A stretch of 64,000 nucleotides of DNA from Paracidovorax wautersii (lineage in GTDB: Bacteria > Pseudomonadota > Gammaproteobacteria > Burkholderiales > Burkholderiaceae_C): the NCBI RefSeq assembly GCF_031453675.1, contig NZ_JAVIZX010000001.1, positions 1,944,001-2,008,000 of the forward strand, given 5' to 3'. The notes under the pieces are model-generated. The model had not been told where the DNA came from. It did not search any database and saw only the letters and a program-made list of their open reading frames with translations. This document shows, one piece after another, positions 43,541 to 53,123 of the stretch (positions are counted from its first letter, which is position 1; every line of letters starts with the position of its first letter). The position numbers were made by a program, and so were the translations under genes.

Positions 43541-43607
43541 ATTTTGAGCCAAATCGGTCTCTAGCCCAATATGGTAAAGCGCTGGTAGCTATAAATAAAA
43601 TAGCAAA
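43541..43607 (+). repeat. dispersed repeat A downstream of fliE
   Basis: Signature AAGCGC-TG-G-T-AGCTAT at 43577-43592, followed by an A/T-rich tail, and preceded by attttgagccaaatcgg, also typical of this family as I know it from Comamonadaceae. It lies just past the fliE stop. Confidence 0.7.
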
Positions 43608-43667
43608 TGATCGCGCCCGCCTGCGGGGCGCGCCGGCCGGGCAGGGCGCCCGCTGGCGCCTTCGCCG

Positions 43668-43979
43668 TCACACCTGCATGTTCATGATGTCGGTGTAGGC
43701 CTGCACCATCCGGTTGCGCACGTGCAGCGTCGCCTGGAAGCCGATCTGTGCCTTTTGCATGGCCACCATGGTCTCTTCGATGCTGACGTTGGGGTTTTCC
43801 AGCTGCACTTCGCGCTGTAGGTCGCTCGAGCGGTTCTGGGCGGCGCTGACCGACTGCAGGGCACCTTTCAGCGCCGTCGAGAAGCCGGCGTCCTGAGGAG
43901 CGTCCTGGGTCGTGGTGACGCGGCGTGCCAGGCCGGTGCCCGTGAGGGGGGCGGTAGGGCTTGCAATGCGGAGGTCCAT
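43668..43979 (-). CDS. fliE: flagellar hook-basal body protein FliE
   Basis: A 103-residue protein that joins the MS ring to the rod. The C-terminal half is diagnostic: LENPNVSIEETMVAMQKAQI, then FQATLHVRNRMVQAYTDIMN. MDLRIAS at 43979 is the likely start; the open frame continues upstream with proline-rich residues. It is divergent from fliF, which is the usual beta-proteobacterial layout. Confidence 0.93.
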   Translation of the reverse strand: MDLRIASPTAPLTGTGLARRVTTTQDAPQDAGFSTALKGALQSVSAAQNRSSDLQREVQLENPNVSIEETMVAMQKAQIGFQATLHVRNRMVQAYTDIMNMQV

Positions 43980-44100
43980 GGCGGTCGGGTCTCGGTGGTC
44001 AGGGGTGGAGCGGGATGGTGCAATCCTAGGCATCCGGGGCGCGGGCATCGTGGTGAAATGATGGACAAAGGCGCGCTTTATCGGGTGAACGTCGGCGGGG

Positions 44101-44116
44101 GGCTGTCCAATAATCG
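44101..44116 (+). promoter_or_regulatory. shared motif upstream of fliF
   Basis: GGCTGTCCAATAATCG, which matches GGCTGCCCAATAATGG at 50985-51000 upstream of fliL at 14 of 16 positions. The AATAAT core could be a -10 box. It ends 46 bases before fliF. No clear -35 was found, so the role is only proposed. Confidence 0.35.
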
Positions 44117-44161
44117 CTCCACCGCCAGAGTCCCGCCCTGGCTTGCCTACTGGAAAGCACG

Positions 44162-45859
44162 ATGTCCGCAGTCGCTGAAGTCCCTGTCATCCCTCCTGCT
44201 CCCGCCGGCCCCTCGTGGCTGCAGCGGTTGTCGGCCCTTGACCGTGCCACACGCCTGAAGGCCGGGGCCGGCATCGTGCTGCTGATCGCCGGGATCGTGG
44301 CCGCGCTGGTGTTCAGCCGCCAGCCGGACTACCGGGTGCTGTTTTCCAATCTGAGCGACAAGGACGGTGGTGCGATCGTGGCCCAGCTGACCACGATGAA
44401 CGTGCCCTACAAGTACACCGAAGGCGGCGGCGCCATCCTGATTCCGGCCGACCGGGTGCACGACGTGCGCCTGCGCCTGGCCACCCAGGGACTTCCCAAG
44501 GGCTCGGTGACTGGCTTCGAGCTGATGGAGAGCACCCGTTTCGGCGTGACCCAGTTCCAGGAACGCCTGAATTTCCAGCGCGGGCTGGAAGGGGAGCTGA
44601 CGCGCTCCATCCAGGCGCTGTCGTCCGTCCAGAGCGCTCGCGTGCATCTGGCCCTGCCCAACCAGAACGGTTTTTTCCGCGAGCAGCAAAAGCCCTCGGC
44701 TTCCGTGCTGCTCAGCCTGTACCCGGGCCGCTTCCTCGACCGCACCCAGTTGGCCGGCATCGTGCACCTGGTGGCGTCCAGCGTGCCCGAAATGTCGCCC
44801 ACGGCCGTGAGCGTGCTGGACGACACCGGCAAGCTGCTCTCGCAGTCGCCCGACGGCGCCGCCGGCACGGGCGTGGATGCCCAGCAGTTGACCTACGTGC
44901 AGCAGATCGAGCAGCAGTACACCCGCCGCATCCTCGACATCCTCGAGCCGGTGGTGGGCAAGAACAACGTCAAGGCGCAGGTGACGGCCGAGGTGGACTT
45001 CAGCCAGACGGAGTCCACTTCCGAGCAGCACCGCCCCAATCAGACGCCGGACGCCAGCGCCGTGCGCAGCCAGCAGATCGTCGAAAGCTCCGGCCAGCAG
45101 GGCAATGCCCAGCCGCCCACCGGTGTGCCCGGCGCCACGACGAACCAGCCGCCCCAGCCTTCCACCGCGCCCGTCAACGGTGCCAACCCGGCGCCCACGG
45201 CGGCCGGCCAGCAGGGTGCCCAGATCGCCAACAACAAGCGCGAATCCATCACCAACTACGAAGTGGACAAGACCACCCGCGTCACGCGCGGCGGCAGCGG
45301 CGCCATCAAGCGGGTGAGCGCGGCCGTGGTGGTCAACTACCAGGCCGCCAGCGATGGCGCCGGCAAGCCGCCGGTCACCAAGGCGCTGACGCCCCAGCAA
45401 CTGGAGCAGATGACCGCGCTGGTGCGTGAGACCATCGGCTTCAACAGCGAGCGCGGCGACTCGGTCAACCTGATGAACACGCCCTTCCTGGTGGAAGATG
45501 TGCAAACCGCCGATCTGCCGCTGTGGAAGCAGCCCGAGATGGTGGAGCTGGCCAAGAGCCTGGGCTGGCCGCTGGGCATCTCCCTGTTCGCGGCGCTCAT
45601 CCTGCTGGGCCTGGTGCGTCCGGCCATCAAGGGCATGGGCAAGCCTCGCGCCGTGCCGGTGGTCGCCGGCGGCCAGGGCGGCCAGCTCGATGCGCTGGAG
45701 TCGGAGGCGCTCGAACGCCCGGCCCTGCCCGCGCCCACCCGCGCCGAGGATCTGCCCGCCACGCCCGAGCAGCTGCGCCTGGAGGATGCCCGTACGCTGG
45801 CCAAGCAGAACCCGGTGGCCGTGGCCAACATCCTCAAGACCTGGGTCAACGGCGATTGA
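44162..45859 (+). CDS. fliF: flagellar MS-ring protein FliF
   Basis: A 565-residue protein that builds the MS ring in the inner membrane. The first membrane helix is AGAGIVLLIAGIVAALVFS (about 37-55) and the second is near the C-terminus in LGISLFAALILLGLVRPAI. The YscJ-type domain has FSNLSDKDGGAIVAQLTTMN and LATQGLPKGSVTGFELME. A Gln/Pro-rich segment (about 300-360) lies in the periplasmic part. The cytoplasmic C-terminus binds FliG, encoded next. Confidence 0.97.
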   Translation: MSAVAEVPVIPPAPAGPSWLQRLSALDRATRLKAGAGIVLLIAGIVAALVFSRQPDYRVLFSNLSDKDGGAIVAQLTTMNVPYKYTEGGGAILIPADRVHDVRLRLATQGLPKGSVTGFELMESTRFGVTQFQERLNFQRGLEGELTRSIQALSSVQSARVHLALPNQNGFFREQQKPSASVLLSLYPGRFLDRTQLAGIVHLVASSVPEMSPTAVSVLDDTGKLLSQSPDGAAGTGVDAQQLTYVQQIEQQYTRRILDILEPVVGKNNVKAQVTAEVDFSQTESTSEQHRPNQTPDASAVRSQQIVESSGQQGNAQPPTGVPGATTNQPPQPSTAPVNGANPAPTAAGQQGAQIANNKRESITNYEVDKTTRVTRGGSGAIKRVSAAVVVNYQAASDGAGKPPVTKALTPQQLEQMTALVRETIGFNSERGDSVNLMNTPFLVEDVQTADLPLWKQPEMVELAKSLGWPLGISLFAALILLGLVRPAIKGMGKPRAVPVVAGGQGGQLDALESEALERPALPAPTRAEDLPATPEQLRLEDARTLAKQNPVAVANILKTWVNGD

Positions 45860-45886
45860 TCCGCCACTAGCGAGAGCGAGTTTTCT

Positions 45887-46882
45887 ATGGACGAGCAGGG
45901 CCTCAACGACGCCGCGATCATGCTGATGTCCCTCGGCGAGGAAGAGGCTGCCGAGGTCTTCAAGCACCTGTCGCCCAAAGAGGTGCAGAAGCTGGGTGAA
46001 ACCATCGCCCGCATGAAGTCGGTGTCCAAGGACAAGGTGGACTCGGTCATCAACCGCTTCTCCAACGACGCAGCGGCTCAGAGCCTGCTGGTGTCGGACA
46101 CCAGCAACTACGTGCGCTCGGTGCTCAAGCGGGCCCTGGGCGATGACAAGGCCGCGCTGCTGATCGACCGCATCCTGCAGGGCGGCGACGTTTCCGGCAT
46201 CGAAAGCCTGAAGTGGATGGACCCGCTGTCCGTCGCCGAACTGCTGCGCAATGAACACCCCCAGATCGTCGCCGCCATCCTGGTCCATCTGGATCCGGAC
46301 CAGTCGTCGGCCATCCTCATGCAGCTGACCGACCGCCAGCGCAGCGAGGTGCTGCTGCGCGTGGCTACGCTGGAGGGCATCCAGCCCACGGCCCTCAAGG
46401 ATTTGAACGAGGTGCTGTTCAAGGTGCTGGCGGGCGGCGACAAGGTGCGCAAGAGCTCGCTGGGCGGCGTGAAGGCGGCGGCAGAGATCATCAACCTGCT
46501 GGGCTCGGGCATGGACGGCGTGGTAATCGAGTCCATCCGCGGTTTCGATCCCGACCTGGCGCAGAAGATCATGGACAAGATGTTCGTGTTCGACGACGTG
46601 ATGAAGCTCGACGACCGCGCCATCCAGACCGTGCTGCGCGAGGTCGCTTCTGAAACCCTGGTCGTGGCCCTCAAGGGCGCCCAGCCCGAGCTGCGCGAGA
46701 AGTTCCTGTCCAACATGTCGTCGCGCGCCGCCGAGGCCCTGCGCGAAGACCTGGAGTCGCGCGGCCCGATGCGGCTGTCCGAGGTGGAGGCGCAGCAGAA
46801 GGAAATTCTCAAGACCGTGCGCCGCCTGTCGGACGAAGGCCAGATCGTGATCGGAGGCGGCGGCGATGACGCATTCGTCTAA
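45887..46882 (+). CDS. fliG: flagellar motor switch protein FliG
   Basis: A 331-residue rotor protein, the exact usual length. It begins MDEQGLNDAAIMLMSLGEEE, has NEHPQIVAAILVHLDPDQSS in the middle domain, and the C-terminal torque helix FDDVMKLDDRAIQTVLREVA with its charged residues that face MotA. It follows fliF by 27 bases and overlaps fliH by 17. Confidence 0.97.
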   Translation: MDEQGLNDAAIMLMSLGEEEAAEVFKHLSPKEVQKLGETIARMKSVSKDKVDSVINRFSNDAAAQSLLVSDTSNYVRSVLKRALGDDKAALLIDRILQGGDVSGIESLKWMDPLSVAELLRNEHPQIVAAILVHLDPDQSSAILMQLTDRQRSEVLLRVATLEGIQPTALKDLNEVLFKVLAGGDKVRKSSLGGVKAAAEIINLLGSGMDGVVIESIRGFDPDLAQKIMDKMFVFDDVMKLDDRAIQTVLREVASETLVVALKGAQPELREKFLSNMSSRAAEALREDLESRGPMRLSEVEAQQKEILKTVRRLSDEGQIVIGGGGDDAFV

Positions 46883-47597
46883 TTCGCGCTACTACACGCG
46901 GTTCATTCCCAGCGAAGAGGTCGGCGACGTCACGCGCTGGCACTTCGGCGCCGTGGACGGCTCCGAACCCGTGCTGCCCGCCACCCCGGCCGAGCCGGAC
47001 GCCCCCCTGCCAGCCCCGGGCATCAGCGAGGCCGAGCACCTCGCGCTGCTGGAACAGGCGCGCGAGGAGGCCTTTGCGCGTGGCGCCGAGGAAGGCCGGG
47101 CCCAGGCCCGCCTGGAATGGCAGCAGCGCATGGACGACTATGTGGCCGGTCAGGGGCGCGAGGCCGCCGACCGGCTGGCGCAATTGGCCGGCGCCCTGGA
47201 GTCGGGGCTGAACGACATGCAGCAGCGCATGGCGCAGGAGGTCTTGGAACTGGCCTGCGACATCGCCCGCCAGGTGGTCCGCCAGGAAGTCTCGGGCAAC
47301 CCCCAGGCCCTGTTGCCGGTGGTGCGCGAAGCGCTGGGCATGCTGGTGGGCGAGGCCCGGCCGGTCACCGTGCGGCTGAACCCACAGGACTGGGAGGCGC
47401 TGGAGCAGCCGCTGCGCGAGGAATTCGCCGCTACCAAGGTGCACTGGCTGGCCGATGCCGTCGTCCTGCCGGGCGATTGCCTGGTGGAGTCGGCCGGCAC
47501 GGTGGTGGATGGCTCCCTGGACAAGCGCTGGCGCCGTGCCATCGCCGCGCTGGGCCTGGCCTCCGCATGGCAGCAGGACGGCGGCCATGGCGATTAA
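46866..47597 (+). CDS. fliH: flagellar export regulator FliH
   Basis: A 243-residue peripheral protein that holds the FliI ATPase in check and at the export gate. It has a coiled [20 protein letters not shown] segment and [20 protein letters not shown], and the C-terminal FliI-binding part. It overlaps fliG at its start and fliI at its end. Confidence 0.93.
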   Translation: MTHSSNSRYYTRFIPSEEVGDVTRWHFGAVDGSEPVLPATPAEPDAPLPAPGISEAEHLALLEQAREEAFARGAEEGRAQARLEWQQRMDDYVAGQGREAADRLAQLAGALESGLNDMQQRMAQEVLELACDIARQVVRQEVSGNPQALLPVVREALGMLVGEARPVTVRLNPQDWEALEQPLREEFAATKVHWLADAVVLPGDCLVESAGTVVDGSLDKRWRRAIAALGLASAWQQDGGHGD

Positions 47598-48981
47598 GGA
47601 CGCCCAGGACTGGGACCGCTTCATCGGCGATGCGCGCGGCCGTCTGGCCGACGGCACGCCGCTGGAGACGCGGGGCACGCTCACACGGCTCACCGGTCTG
47701 GTGCTGGAGGCCGCCGGCATCCGCGTGCCCGTGGGTTCGCAGTGCCTAGTGCAGATGCCCGAGCAGGAGCCGGTGCTCGCCGAGGTGGTCGGGTTTTCCG
47801 CCGACAAGGCCTTCCTGATGCCGGCCGGCGACATCCATGGCCTGTCCAGCGGCGCGCGGGTCACGCCTGCCGCGCCGTATGTGCCTTCGCCGCGGTTGGG
47901 CGAAGAGGTGCGCCCCACGGGCGGGGCCGGCATGCTGCGCCTGCCCATGGGCGACGGGCTGCTCGGCCGCGTGGTGGATTCGCAGGGCACGCCGCTGGAC
48001 CACGGCGGCCCCCTGCACAACGTCTCTTCCGAGCCCATGGGCCGGCGCCAGATCAACGCCATGGACCGCGACCCCGTGCGCGAGACGCTCGACACCGGCG
48101 TGCGCGCCATCAATGCCCTGCTGACCGTGGGCCGCGGGCAGCGCCTGGGCCTGTTCGCCGGCTCCGGCGTGGGCAAGAGCGTGCTGCTGGGCATGATGGC
48201 CCGCTACACCCAGGCCGACGTGATCGTGGTCGGGCTGATCGGCGAGCGCGGGCGCGAGGTGAAGGAATTCGTGGAGGACATCCTGGGCGAGAGCGACCGG
48301 GGCCGTGCGGTCGTGGTGGCCGCCCCCGCGGATGCGCCGCCGCTGCTGCGCATGCAGGGCGCGGCCTACGCCACGGCCATCGCCGAGCACTTCCGCGACA
48401 AGGGCCAGCACGTGCTGCTGCTCATGGACTCGCTCACCCGCTACGCCATGGCCCAGCGCGAGATCGCCCTGGCCATCGGCGAGCCCCCGGCCACCAAGGG
48501 CTACCCGCCGAGCTGCTTCGCCAAGCTGCCGGCGCTGGTCGAGCGCAGCGGCAACGGCCTGCACGGCGTCGGCTCGATCACTGCCTTCTACACCGTGCTC
48601 TCCGAGGGCGACGACCAGCAGGACCCGATCGCCGATGCGGCGCGCGCCATCTTGGACGGCCACTTCGTGCTGTCGCGGGCGCTGGCGGAGACCGGGCACT
48701 TCCCGGCCATCGACATCGAGCAATCGGCCTCGCGCGTGATGCACAACGTGGTCTCGCGCGAACATTTCGACATGGCGCGGCGCTTCCGCGCCACGTATTC
48801 CCGCTACCAGAAGAGCAAGGACCTGATCCAGGTGGGCGCCTACATGGCCGGCTCCGATCCGCAGCTGGACGACGCCATCCGCCTGCAGCCGGCCATGGCG
48901 GCTTTCCTGCAGCAGGACATGTTCGAGGCGGCGCCGATGGACGACACCCTCACGGCCATGGCGGCCGTGCTGGAGGCTTGA
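47587..48981 (+). CDS. fliI: flagellum-specific ATPase FliI
   Basis: A 464-residue F1-beta-like ATPase that helps deliver export substrates. Walker A is GSGVGKS in [20 protein letters not shown]; Walker B lies in [40 protein letters not shown] (start residue shared) is the family signature. The ATG at 47587 gives MAIKDAQDW and overlaps the fliH stop by 11 bases; open sequence further upstream is out of family. Confidence 0.97.
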   Translation: MAIKDAQDWDRFIGDARGRLADGTPLETRGTLTRLTGLVLEAAGIRVPVGSQCLVQMPEQEPVLAEVVGFSADKAFLMPAGDIHGLSSGARVTPAAPYVPSPRLGEEVRPTGGAGMLRLPMGDGLLGRVVDSQGTPLDHGGPLHNVSSEPMGRRQINAMDRDPVRETLDTGVRAINALLTVGRGQRLGLFAGSGVGKSVLLGMMARYTQADVIVVGLIGERGREVKEFVEDILGESDRGRAVVVAAPADAPPLLRMQGAAYATAIAEHFRDKGQHVLLLMDSLTRYAMAQREIALAIGEPPATKGYPPSCFAKLPALVERSGNGLHGVGSITAFYTVLSEGDDQQDPIADAARAILDGHFVLSRALAETGHFPAIDIEQSASRVMHNVVSREHFDMARRFRATYSRYQKSKDLIQVGAYMAGSDPQLDDAIRLQPAMAAFLQQDMFEAAPMDDTLTAMAAVLEA

Positions 48982-48985
48982 CGCC

Positions 48986-49450
48986 ATGGCTTCGCTGAAC
49001 ACCTTCCTGGTGGCGGTGGAGATGGCAGAGCGCCAGCGCGACGCCGCCCGCCAAGCGCTGCAGGACGCACGCCATGCCCGCTACGCCGCGCAGCAGCAGC
49101 TCGACCAGCTGGCAGGCTATGCGCAGGAAACGCAGGGCCGCTGGGGCATGCGGGCCGATGCGGCCATCAAGCCCGAGGTGATGTACCACCACTACCAGTT
49201 CATGGATCGCCTTGCGCACGCCATCGGCCTGCAGTCCGGCGCGGTGGGAGACCAGGACGGCCGGGTGGATGCTGCGGCGCAGGCCCTGCTGCAGGCCGAG
49301 CTGCGGCTGGCCAGCCTGAAGAAGGTGGTGGAGAAGCGGCGGCGCGACATGGAGCAAGCCCAGTCGCGCAGGGATCAGAAGCAGACCGACGAGCGCGCCT
49401 CGCTGCAGTTCAGGAATGCCGCCGGCGGCCCGCTGGGCCAGGAGTTTTGA
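48986..49450 (+). CDS. fliJ: flagellar export protein FliJ
   Basis: A 154-residue coiled-coil protein that links FliI to FlhA. It has long helices with LVAVEMAERQRDAARQALQD and KKVVEKRRRDMEQAQSRRDQ. The gene lies directly between fliI (four bases upstream) and fliK, as usual. Confidence 0.94.
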   Translation: MASLNTFLVAVEMAERQRDAARQALQDARHARYAAQQQLDQLAGYAQETQGRWGMRADAAIKPEVMYHHYQFMDRLAHAIGLQSGAVGDQDGRVDAAAQALLQAELRLASLKKVVEKRRRDMEQAQSRRDQKQTDERASLQFRNAAGGPLGQEF

Positions 49451-49451
49451 C

Positions 49452-50771
49452 ATGGAAAAAGCACGTATTTCTTCTTCGCAACACGCGCACGAACCGCGGG
49501 CCGCGCGCGGCGCCGGCAAGCCGTCCGCCTCCAGCCAGAACGCCGAACAGGCGACGGGCACCTCTGGCGGCTTTTCGCTGCTGCTGGCCTCACTGTCCGA
49601 CGGCTCTGAGCCGCTTTCTGATGGCTTTGCCACACCGGTGACCGCTGTAGACTGGGCTGCCATCGGTGTGGCCGACGCGGCCCAGCTTGCCGCATTTCAA
49701 AGTGGACTGCCCAGCGGGTTGCCGCCCGGCGCGCCCTGGCAGTCCGCCGGAGAACATGCGCCAACGGCTGCAGGCCGTTTGCTGGGAGACGGACTGGGCG
49801 GCGGTAAGGCCGGCCTGAACAGCCTGGTCGGCCAGACGGCGATGCTGGACGGTGCGGCCGAGACGGCCGCCGTCAACGGCACGGCGGTGCCGGGCAGCGG
49901 CGCGGCACCGGGGCGGGGTGTCGCTGGTGGCCGCCAGACCTCGATTTTGGCTGCGGGGGGGAGCGACGCCACGGCCCGCCTGGACGCCGCGCTGAATTCG
50001 GCGCTGCGGGGCACGGCCAAGGACGAAACCAAGGGCGCGGGCGTGGCAGACGCCGGTGCGGCCTTCTCCCTTGCACCCGCGGCGGCGGGGGCGCTGTCCG
50101 CAGAGCGGCGCGATGTGGTCGCAGGCCACCCGGGCGCCGAGGCCCGCGGCTTCGCGGACGGGGCCACGGCCCTGCCGGCGGGCGCGCTGGCGGGCTTGGC
50201 CGATGTCGCCGCCGGCAGTGGCGACGGCCGCTCGGGGGGCCGAGGCGGAGAGTCGGCCGGCAATGGCGCATCGCCGTCGGCGGCGCTGGCCGTGGGCGAG
50301 CCGGGGGCGGAGCCGTCCGGCGCGGATGCCGCGTTCTCGCTGGATGCGGCCCTGGCCGACCCCGCGCAGGCGGGCATGGAAGACCAGCTCGCCGAGCAGG
50401 TTGCCTTCTGGGTGAACCAGAAAACGCAGAACGCCGAACTCACCCTGGACCGGGACGGCCAGCCGGTGGAGGTGACGGTGTCGCTCACCGGCAACGAGGC
50501 GCATGTCTCCTTCCGCAGCGATCAGGCCCAGACCCGCGAGCTGCTGGACGCCAGCGTCGCCCAGCTGCGCGATCTGCTCCAGAGTGAAGGGCTGCAACTG
50601 GCGGGTGTGTCCGTCGGCACCTCGGGCGGCCAGGGCGCGCGGGAGGGCGACGCCCCGCGGGACGGCGGCCGCCAGGGCGCACGCGAGGCCACGGTGCGCG
50701 CGGCAGCCCCTGCCGGCACGGCCGGGCGCGCCCAGGTGGCGACCGACCGGTCGGTCGACATCTTCGTCTGA
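49452..50771 (+). CDS. fliK: flagellar hook-length control protein FliK
   Basis: A 439-residue molecular ruler. The first 300 residues are low-complexity, rich in Ala and Gly. The C-terminal Flg_hook domain has QNAELTLDRDGQPVEVTVSL and VAQLRDLLQSEGLQLAGVSV, which signals FlhB to switch export. The ATG at 49452 lies one base after the fliJ stop and gives MEKARISSS; an upstream in-frame ATG inside fliJ is not preferred. Confidence 0.92.
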   Translation: MEKARISSSQHAHEPRAARGAGKPSASSQNAEQATGTSGGFSLLLASLSDGSEPLSDGFATPVTAVDWAAIGVADAAQLAAFQSGLPSGLPPGAPWQSAGEHAPTAAGRLLGDGLGGGKAGLNSLVGQTAMLDGAAETAAVNGTAVPGSGAAPGRGVAGGRQTSILAAGGSDATARLDAALNSALRGTAKDETKGAGVADAGAAFSLAPAAAGALSAERRDVVAGHPGAEARGFADGATALPAGALAGLADVAAGSGDGRSGGRGGESAGNGASPSAALAVGEPGAEPSGADAAFSLDAALADPAQAGMEDQLAEQVAFWVNQKTQNAELTLDRDGQPVEVTVSLTGNEAHVSFRSDQAQTRELLDASVAQLRDLLQSEGLQLAGVSVGTSGGQGAREGDAPRDGGRQGAREATVRAAAPAGTAGRAQVATDRSVDIFV

Positions 50772-51081
50772 CGCGGGTCCCGACAGGGCGGCTTCTTCCT
50801 TCCTTCGAGCGGGGCCGCCCGACTGCAGTCCCGCAACGCAGGCGATTGCTGCGTCAGCGCGAACCCGCGGCGCGGCGATCCCATCTCACCAGCAAGCGCC
50901 CCAGCAGGAGCGCGCCTGACGGGCCGGTCCAAGCCACGGGAAAGCCAGGGATTGGGCGGCTATTCTGGCTATCATGAACCGCCCGGCTGCCCAATAATGG
51001 GCCATCCCGCCAGAGCCGTCCGTGCGGATGGCCCGGCTGCCCCTCCCTCTCTCCGCATGCGTTGCGCAAGGAAGACCCACC
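50772..51081. other. intergenic region between fliK and fliL
   Basis: About 310 bases that break the fli operon. It holds a GGGCGGC/GCCGCCC stem (50786-50792 and 50814-50820) without a T-run, a second inverted repeat ATTGGGCGGC/GCTGCCCAAT (50951-50960 and 50986-50995, nine of ten), and the motif shared with the fliF upstream region. It is a good place for an internal promoter of the fliLMNOPQR part. Confidence 0.5.
50985..51000 (+). promoter_or_regulatory. shared motif upstream of fliL
   Basis: GGCTGCCCAATAATGG, matching the fliF upstream motif at 44101 in 14 of 16 positions. It ends 82 bases before the fliL GTG and overlaps the right arm of a local inverted repeat. Proposed as a shared promoter element; not proven. 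Confidence 0.35.
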
Positions 51082-51669
51082 GTGTCCGCCAATACCCCCG
51101 CTGCCCCCGCGGCGCCAGCCAAAAGCAAGAAGATGGTCATCATCCTGGCGGTGGTGGCCTTGCTCGTCGTGGCCGGCGGTGCGGCCGCGTGGTTCGTGCT
51201 GTCGAGCCGCCAGCACGCGGCCGAAGAGGGCGAGGAGGTCGGCGGCAAGCAGGCGCATGCCGAGGCCGCAACGCCCAAGACACCCCCGACGTTCCTGCCC
51301 ATCGAGAACATGGTGGTCAATCTGGCCGACCCCGGGGGCGACCGTTTCGCGCAGATCGGGATCACGCTCGAGCTGGCGGACGCCAAGACCGAAACGCTGG
51401 TCAAACAGTACCTGCCCAGCATCCGCAGCGGCATCCTCATGCTGGTCTCCCAGCGCACGGCCGAGGAACTGCTCGGCCGCGAAGGCAAGGAGAAACTGGC
51501 GCAGGACATCCGCCGCGAGGTGTCCAAGCCGCTGGGCTTCACGGTGCCCAAGCCGCGCAAGGCGCGCGCACCCAACCCCGACGACGAGGAAGAGGGCGAA
51601 GCCCCCCGGCCGCGGGCCGACACCAACCCGGTGCGCCAGGTGCTGTTCTCCAGTTTCATCATCCAGTAA
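51082..51669 (+). CDS. fliL: flagellar basal-body-associated protein FliL
   Basis: A 195-residue inner-membrane protein that supports the stator. One membrane helix, MVIILAVVALLVVAGGAAAW, is near residue 19, then the periplasmic domain with FLPIENMVVNLADPGGDRFA and RSGILMLVSQRTAEELLGRE. An unusual charged segment DDEEEGEAPRPRADT lies near the end. The GTG at 51082 is chosen because AAGGAAG stands seven bases upstream; an in-frame ATG 60 bases earlier has no such site. Confidence 0.9.
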   Translation: MSANTPAAPAAPAKSKKMVIILAVVALLVVAGGAAAWFVLSSRQHAAEEGEEVGGKQAHAEAATPKTPPTFLPIENMVVNLADPGGDRFAQIGITLELADAKTETLVKQYLPSIRSGILMLVSQRTAEELLGREGKEKLAQDIRREVSKPLGFTVPKPRKARAPNPDDEEEGEAPRPRADTNPVRQVLFSSFIIQ

Positions 51670-51690
51670 GCCGGGCCGGAGAACCATCGC

Positions 51691-52695
51691 ATGAGTGATT
51701 CGTTTCTTTCCCAGGAAGAGGTCGATGCCCTTCTGGAGGGGGTGACCGGCGAGAGCCAGAAGACGGCCCACGAGGAGGTCGATTCCGGCGCGGTCCGCAA
51801 CTACGACATCTCCAGCCAAGAGCGCATCGTTCGTGGCCGCATGCCGACGATGGAAATCGTCAACGAACGGTTCGCGCGCAATTTCCGCATCGGCCTGTTC
51901 AACTTCATCCGCCGCAGCCCCGAAATCTCGGTCGGCACGGTGTCCGTGCAGCGCTACAGCGCCTTTCTGCGCGAGCTGGCGGTGCCCACCAACTTCAACA
52001 TCGTGGCCATCCGCCCGCTGCGCGGCAGCGGCCTGATCGTCTGCGAGCCCTCCCTGGTGTTCGGCATCATCGACACGCTCTACGGCGGCGTCGGCAAGTT
52101 CCAGACCCGCATCGAAGGGCGTGATTTCTCGCCCACCGAGCAGCGCGTGATCAACCGGCTGGTGGACGTGATCTGCGCCGAGTACAAGAAAGCCTGGCAC
52201 GGCATCTATCCGCTGGAGCTGGACTACCAGCGCTCGGAGATGCAGCCCCAGTTCGCCAACATCGCCACGCCCAGCGAGATCGTCGTGTCCACGGCTTTCC
52301 AGCTGGAGATCGGCGACTTGGCGGGCGCCATCCACATCTGCATGCCGTACGCCACGCTGGAGCCGATCCGCGACGTGCTGTATTCGTCCACGCAGGGCGA
52401 CTCCATCGAGGTGGATCGCCGCTGGGTGCGCGTGCTCACGCGCGAGATCCAAGCCGCCGAGGTGACCCTGGTGGCCGAGCTGGCCCGCGCCGACGCCACG
52501 GTGGAGCAATTGCTGGCCATGAAGCCGGGCGACTTCATCGAGCTCGACCGCGAACCGCGTATCCGCGCCTCCATCGGGGGCGTACCGATTTTTGAATGCC
52601 AGTACGGCACGCACAACTCCAAGTATGCGATCCGCATCGAGGAATGCCTGCGCAACGCCGACAGCAGCTGGCTGGGAGAGAAGAATGGCAACTGA
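51691..52695 (+). CDS. fliM: flagellar motor switch protein FliM
   Basis: A 334-residue C-ring protein. The N-terminal peptide SFLSQEEVDALLEGVTG is the CheY-P docking site, followed by the CheC-like middle domain with GLFNFIRRSPEISVGTVSVQ and a C-terminal SPOA domain (IELDREPRIRASIGGVPIFE). It overlaps fliN by 11 bases. Confidence 0.97.
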   Translation: MSDSFLSQEEVDALLEGVTGESQKTAHEEVDSGAVRNYDISSQERIVRGRMPTMEIVNERFARNFRIGLFNFIRRSPEISVGTVSVQRYSAFLRELAVPTNFNIVAIRPLRGSGLIVCEPSLVFGIIDTLYGGVGKFQTRIEGRDFSPTEQRVINRLVDVICAEYKKAWHGIYPLELDYQRSEMQPQFANIATPSEIVVSTAFQLEIGDLAGAIHICMPYATLEPIRDVLYSSTQGDSIEVDRRWVRVLTREIQAAEVTLVAELARADATVEQLLAMKPGDFIELDREPRIRASIGGVPIFECQYGTHNSKYAIRIEECLRNADSSWLGEKNGN

Positions 52696-53119
52696 AGACA
52701 ACAAGGACGGTGACGATCCGTTCGCAGGCTGGGCCGAGGCGCTTGAAGAGCAGAAGACCTCGGAAGGCGCCCCCGGCGATGCCGAGCAGGGCGGCCCCCT
52801 CTCGGGCGAGCCCGTGCGGCCGTTCTCTGCCTCCGGCAGCAACGATGCGCCGGTCAACGACATCAACATGGTGCTGGACATCCCCGTTCAGCTGTCCGTG
52901 GAGCTGGGTCGTACCAAGGTGCCCATCAAATACATCCTGCAGCTGGCGCAGGGCTCGGTGGTCGAGCTGGACGCGCTGGCTGGCGAGCCCATGGACGTGC
53001 TGGTCAACGGCTACCTCATAGCCCAGGGTGAAGTGGTGGTGGTGAACGACAAGTTCGGTATCCGCCTGACCGACGTGGTCACGCCTTCGGAGCGCCTGCG
53101 CCGTGTCAGCCGGGGGTAG
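52685..53119 (+). CDS. fliN: flagellar motor switch protein FliN
   Basis: A 144-residue C-ring protein. The N-terminal 60 residues are acidic and variable; the C-terminal SPOA domain has INMVLDIPVQLSVELGRTKV, then GEPMDVLVNGYLIAQGEVVV and FGIRLTDVV. The ATG at 52685 overlaps the end of fliM and gives the MATEDNKDGDDP start. Confidence 0.96.
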   Translation: MATEDNKDGDDPFAGWAEALEEQKTSEGAPGDAEQGGPLSGEPVRPFSASGSNDAPVNDINMVLDIPVQLSVELGRTKVPIKYILQLAQGSVVELDALAGEPMDVLVNGYLIAQGEVVVVNDKFGIRLTDVVTPSERLRRVSRG

Positions 53120-53123
53120 CCAG

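Larger units (their letters stand above)
43264..43667. other. intergenic region between fliT and fliE
   Basis: About 400 bases between convergent fliT and fliE. It holds the fliT terminator at 43317-43349 and a copy of dispersed repeat A at 43541-43607. The rest has no coding evidence that I can support. Confidence 0.6.

Noticed and set aside
44147-46288. Open frame of about 713 codons opposite fliF and fliG.
   Set aside because: Shadow of two well-supported genes; no domain or signal recognised.
50854-52881. Open frame of about 675 codons opposite fliL, fliM and fliN.
   Set aside because: Shadow of well-supported genes; no family motif.
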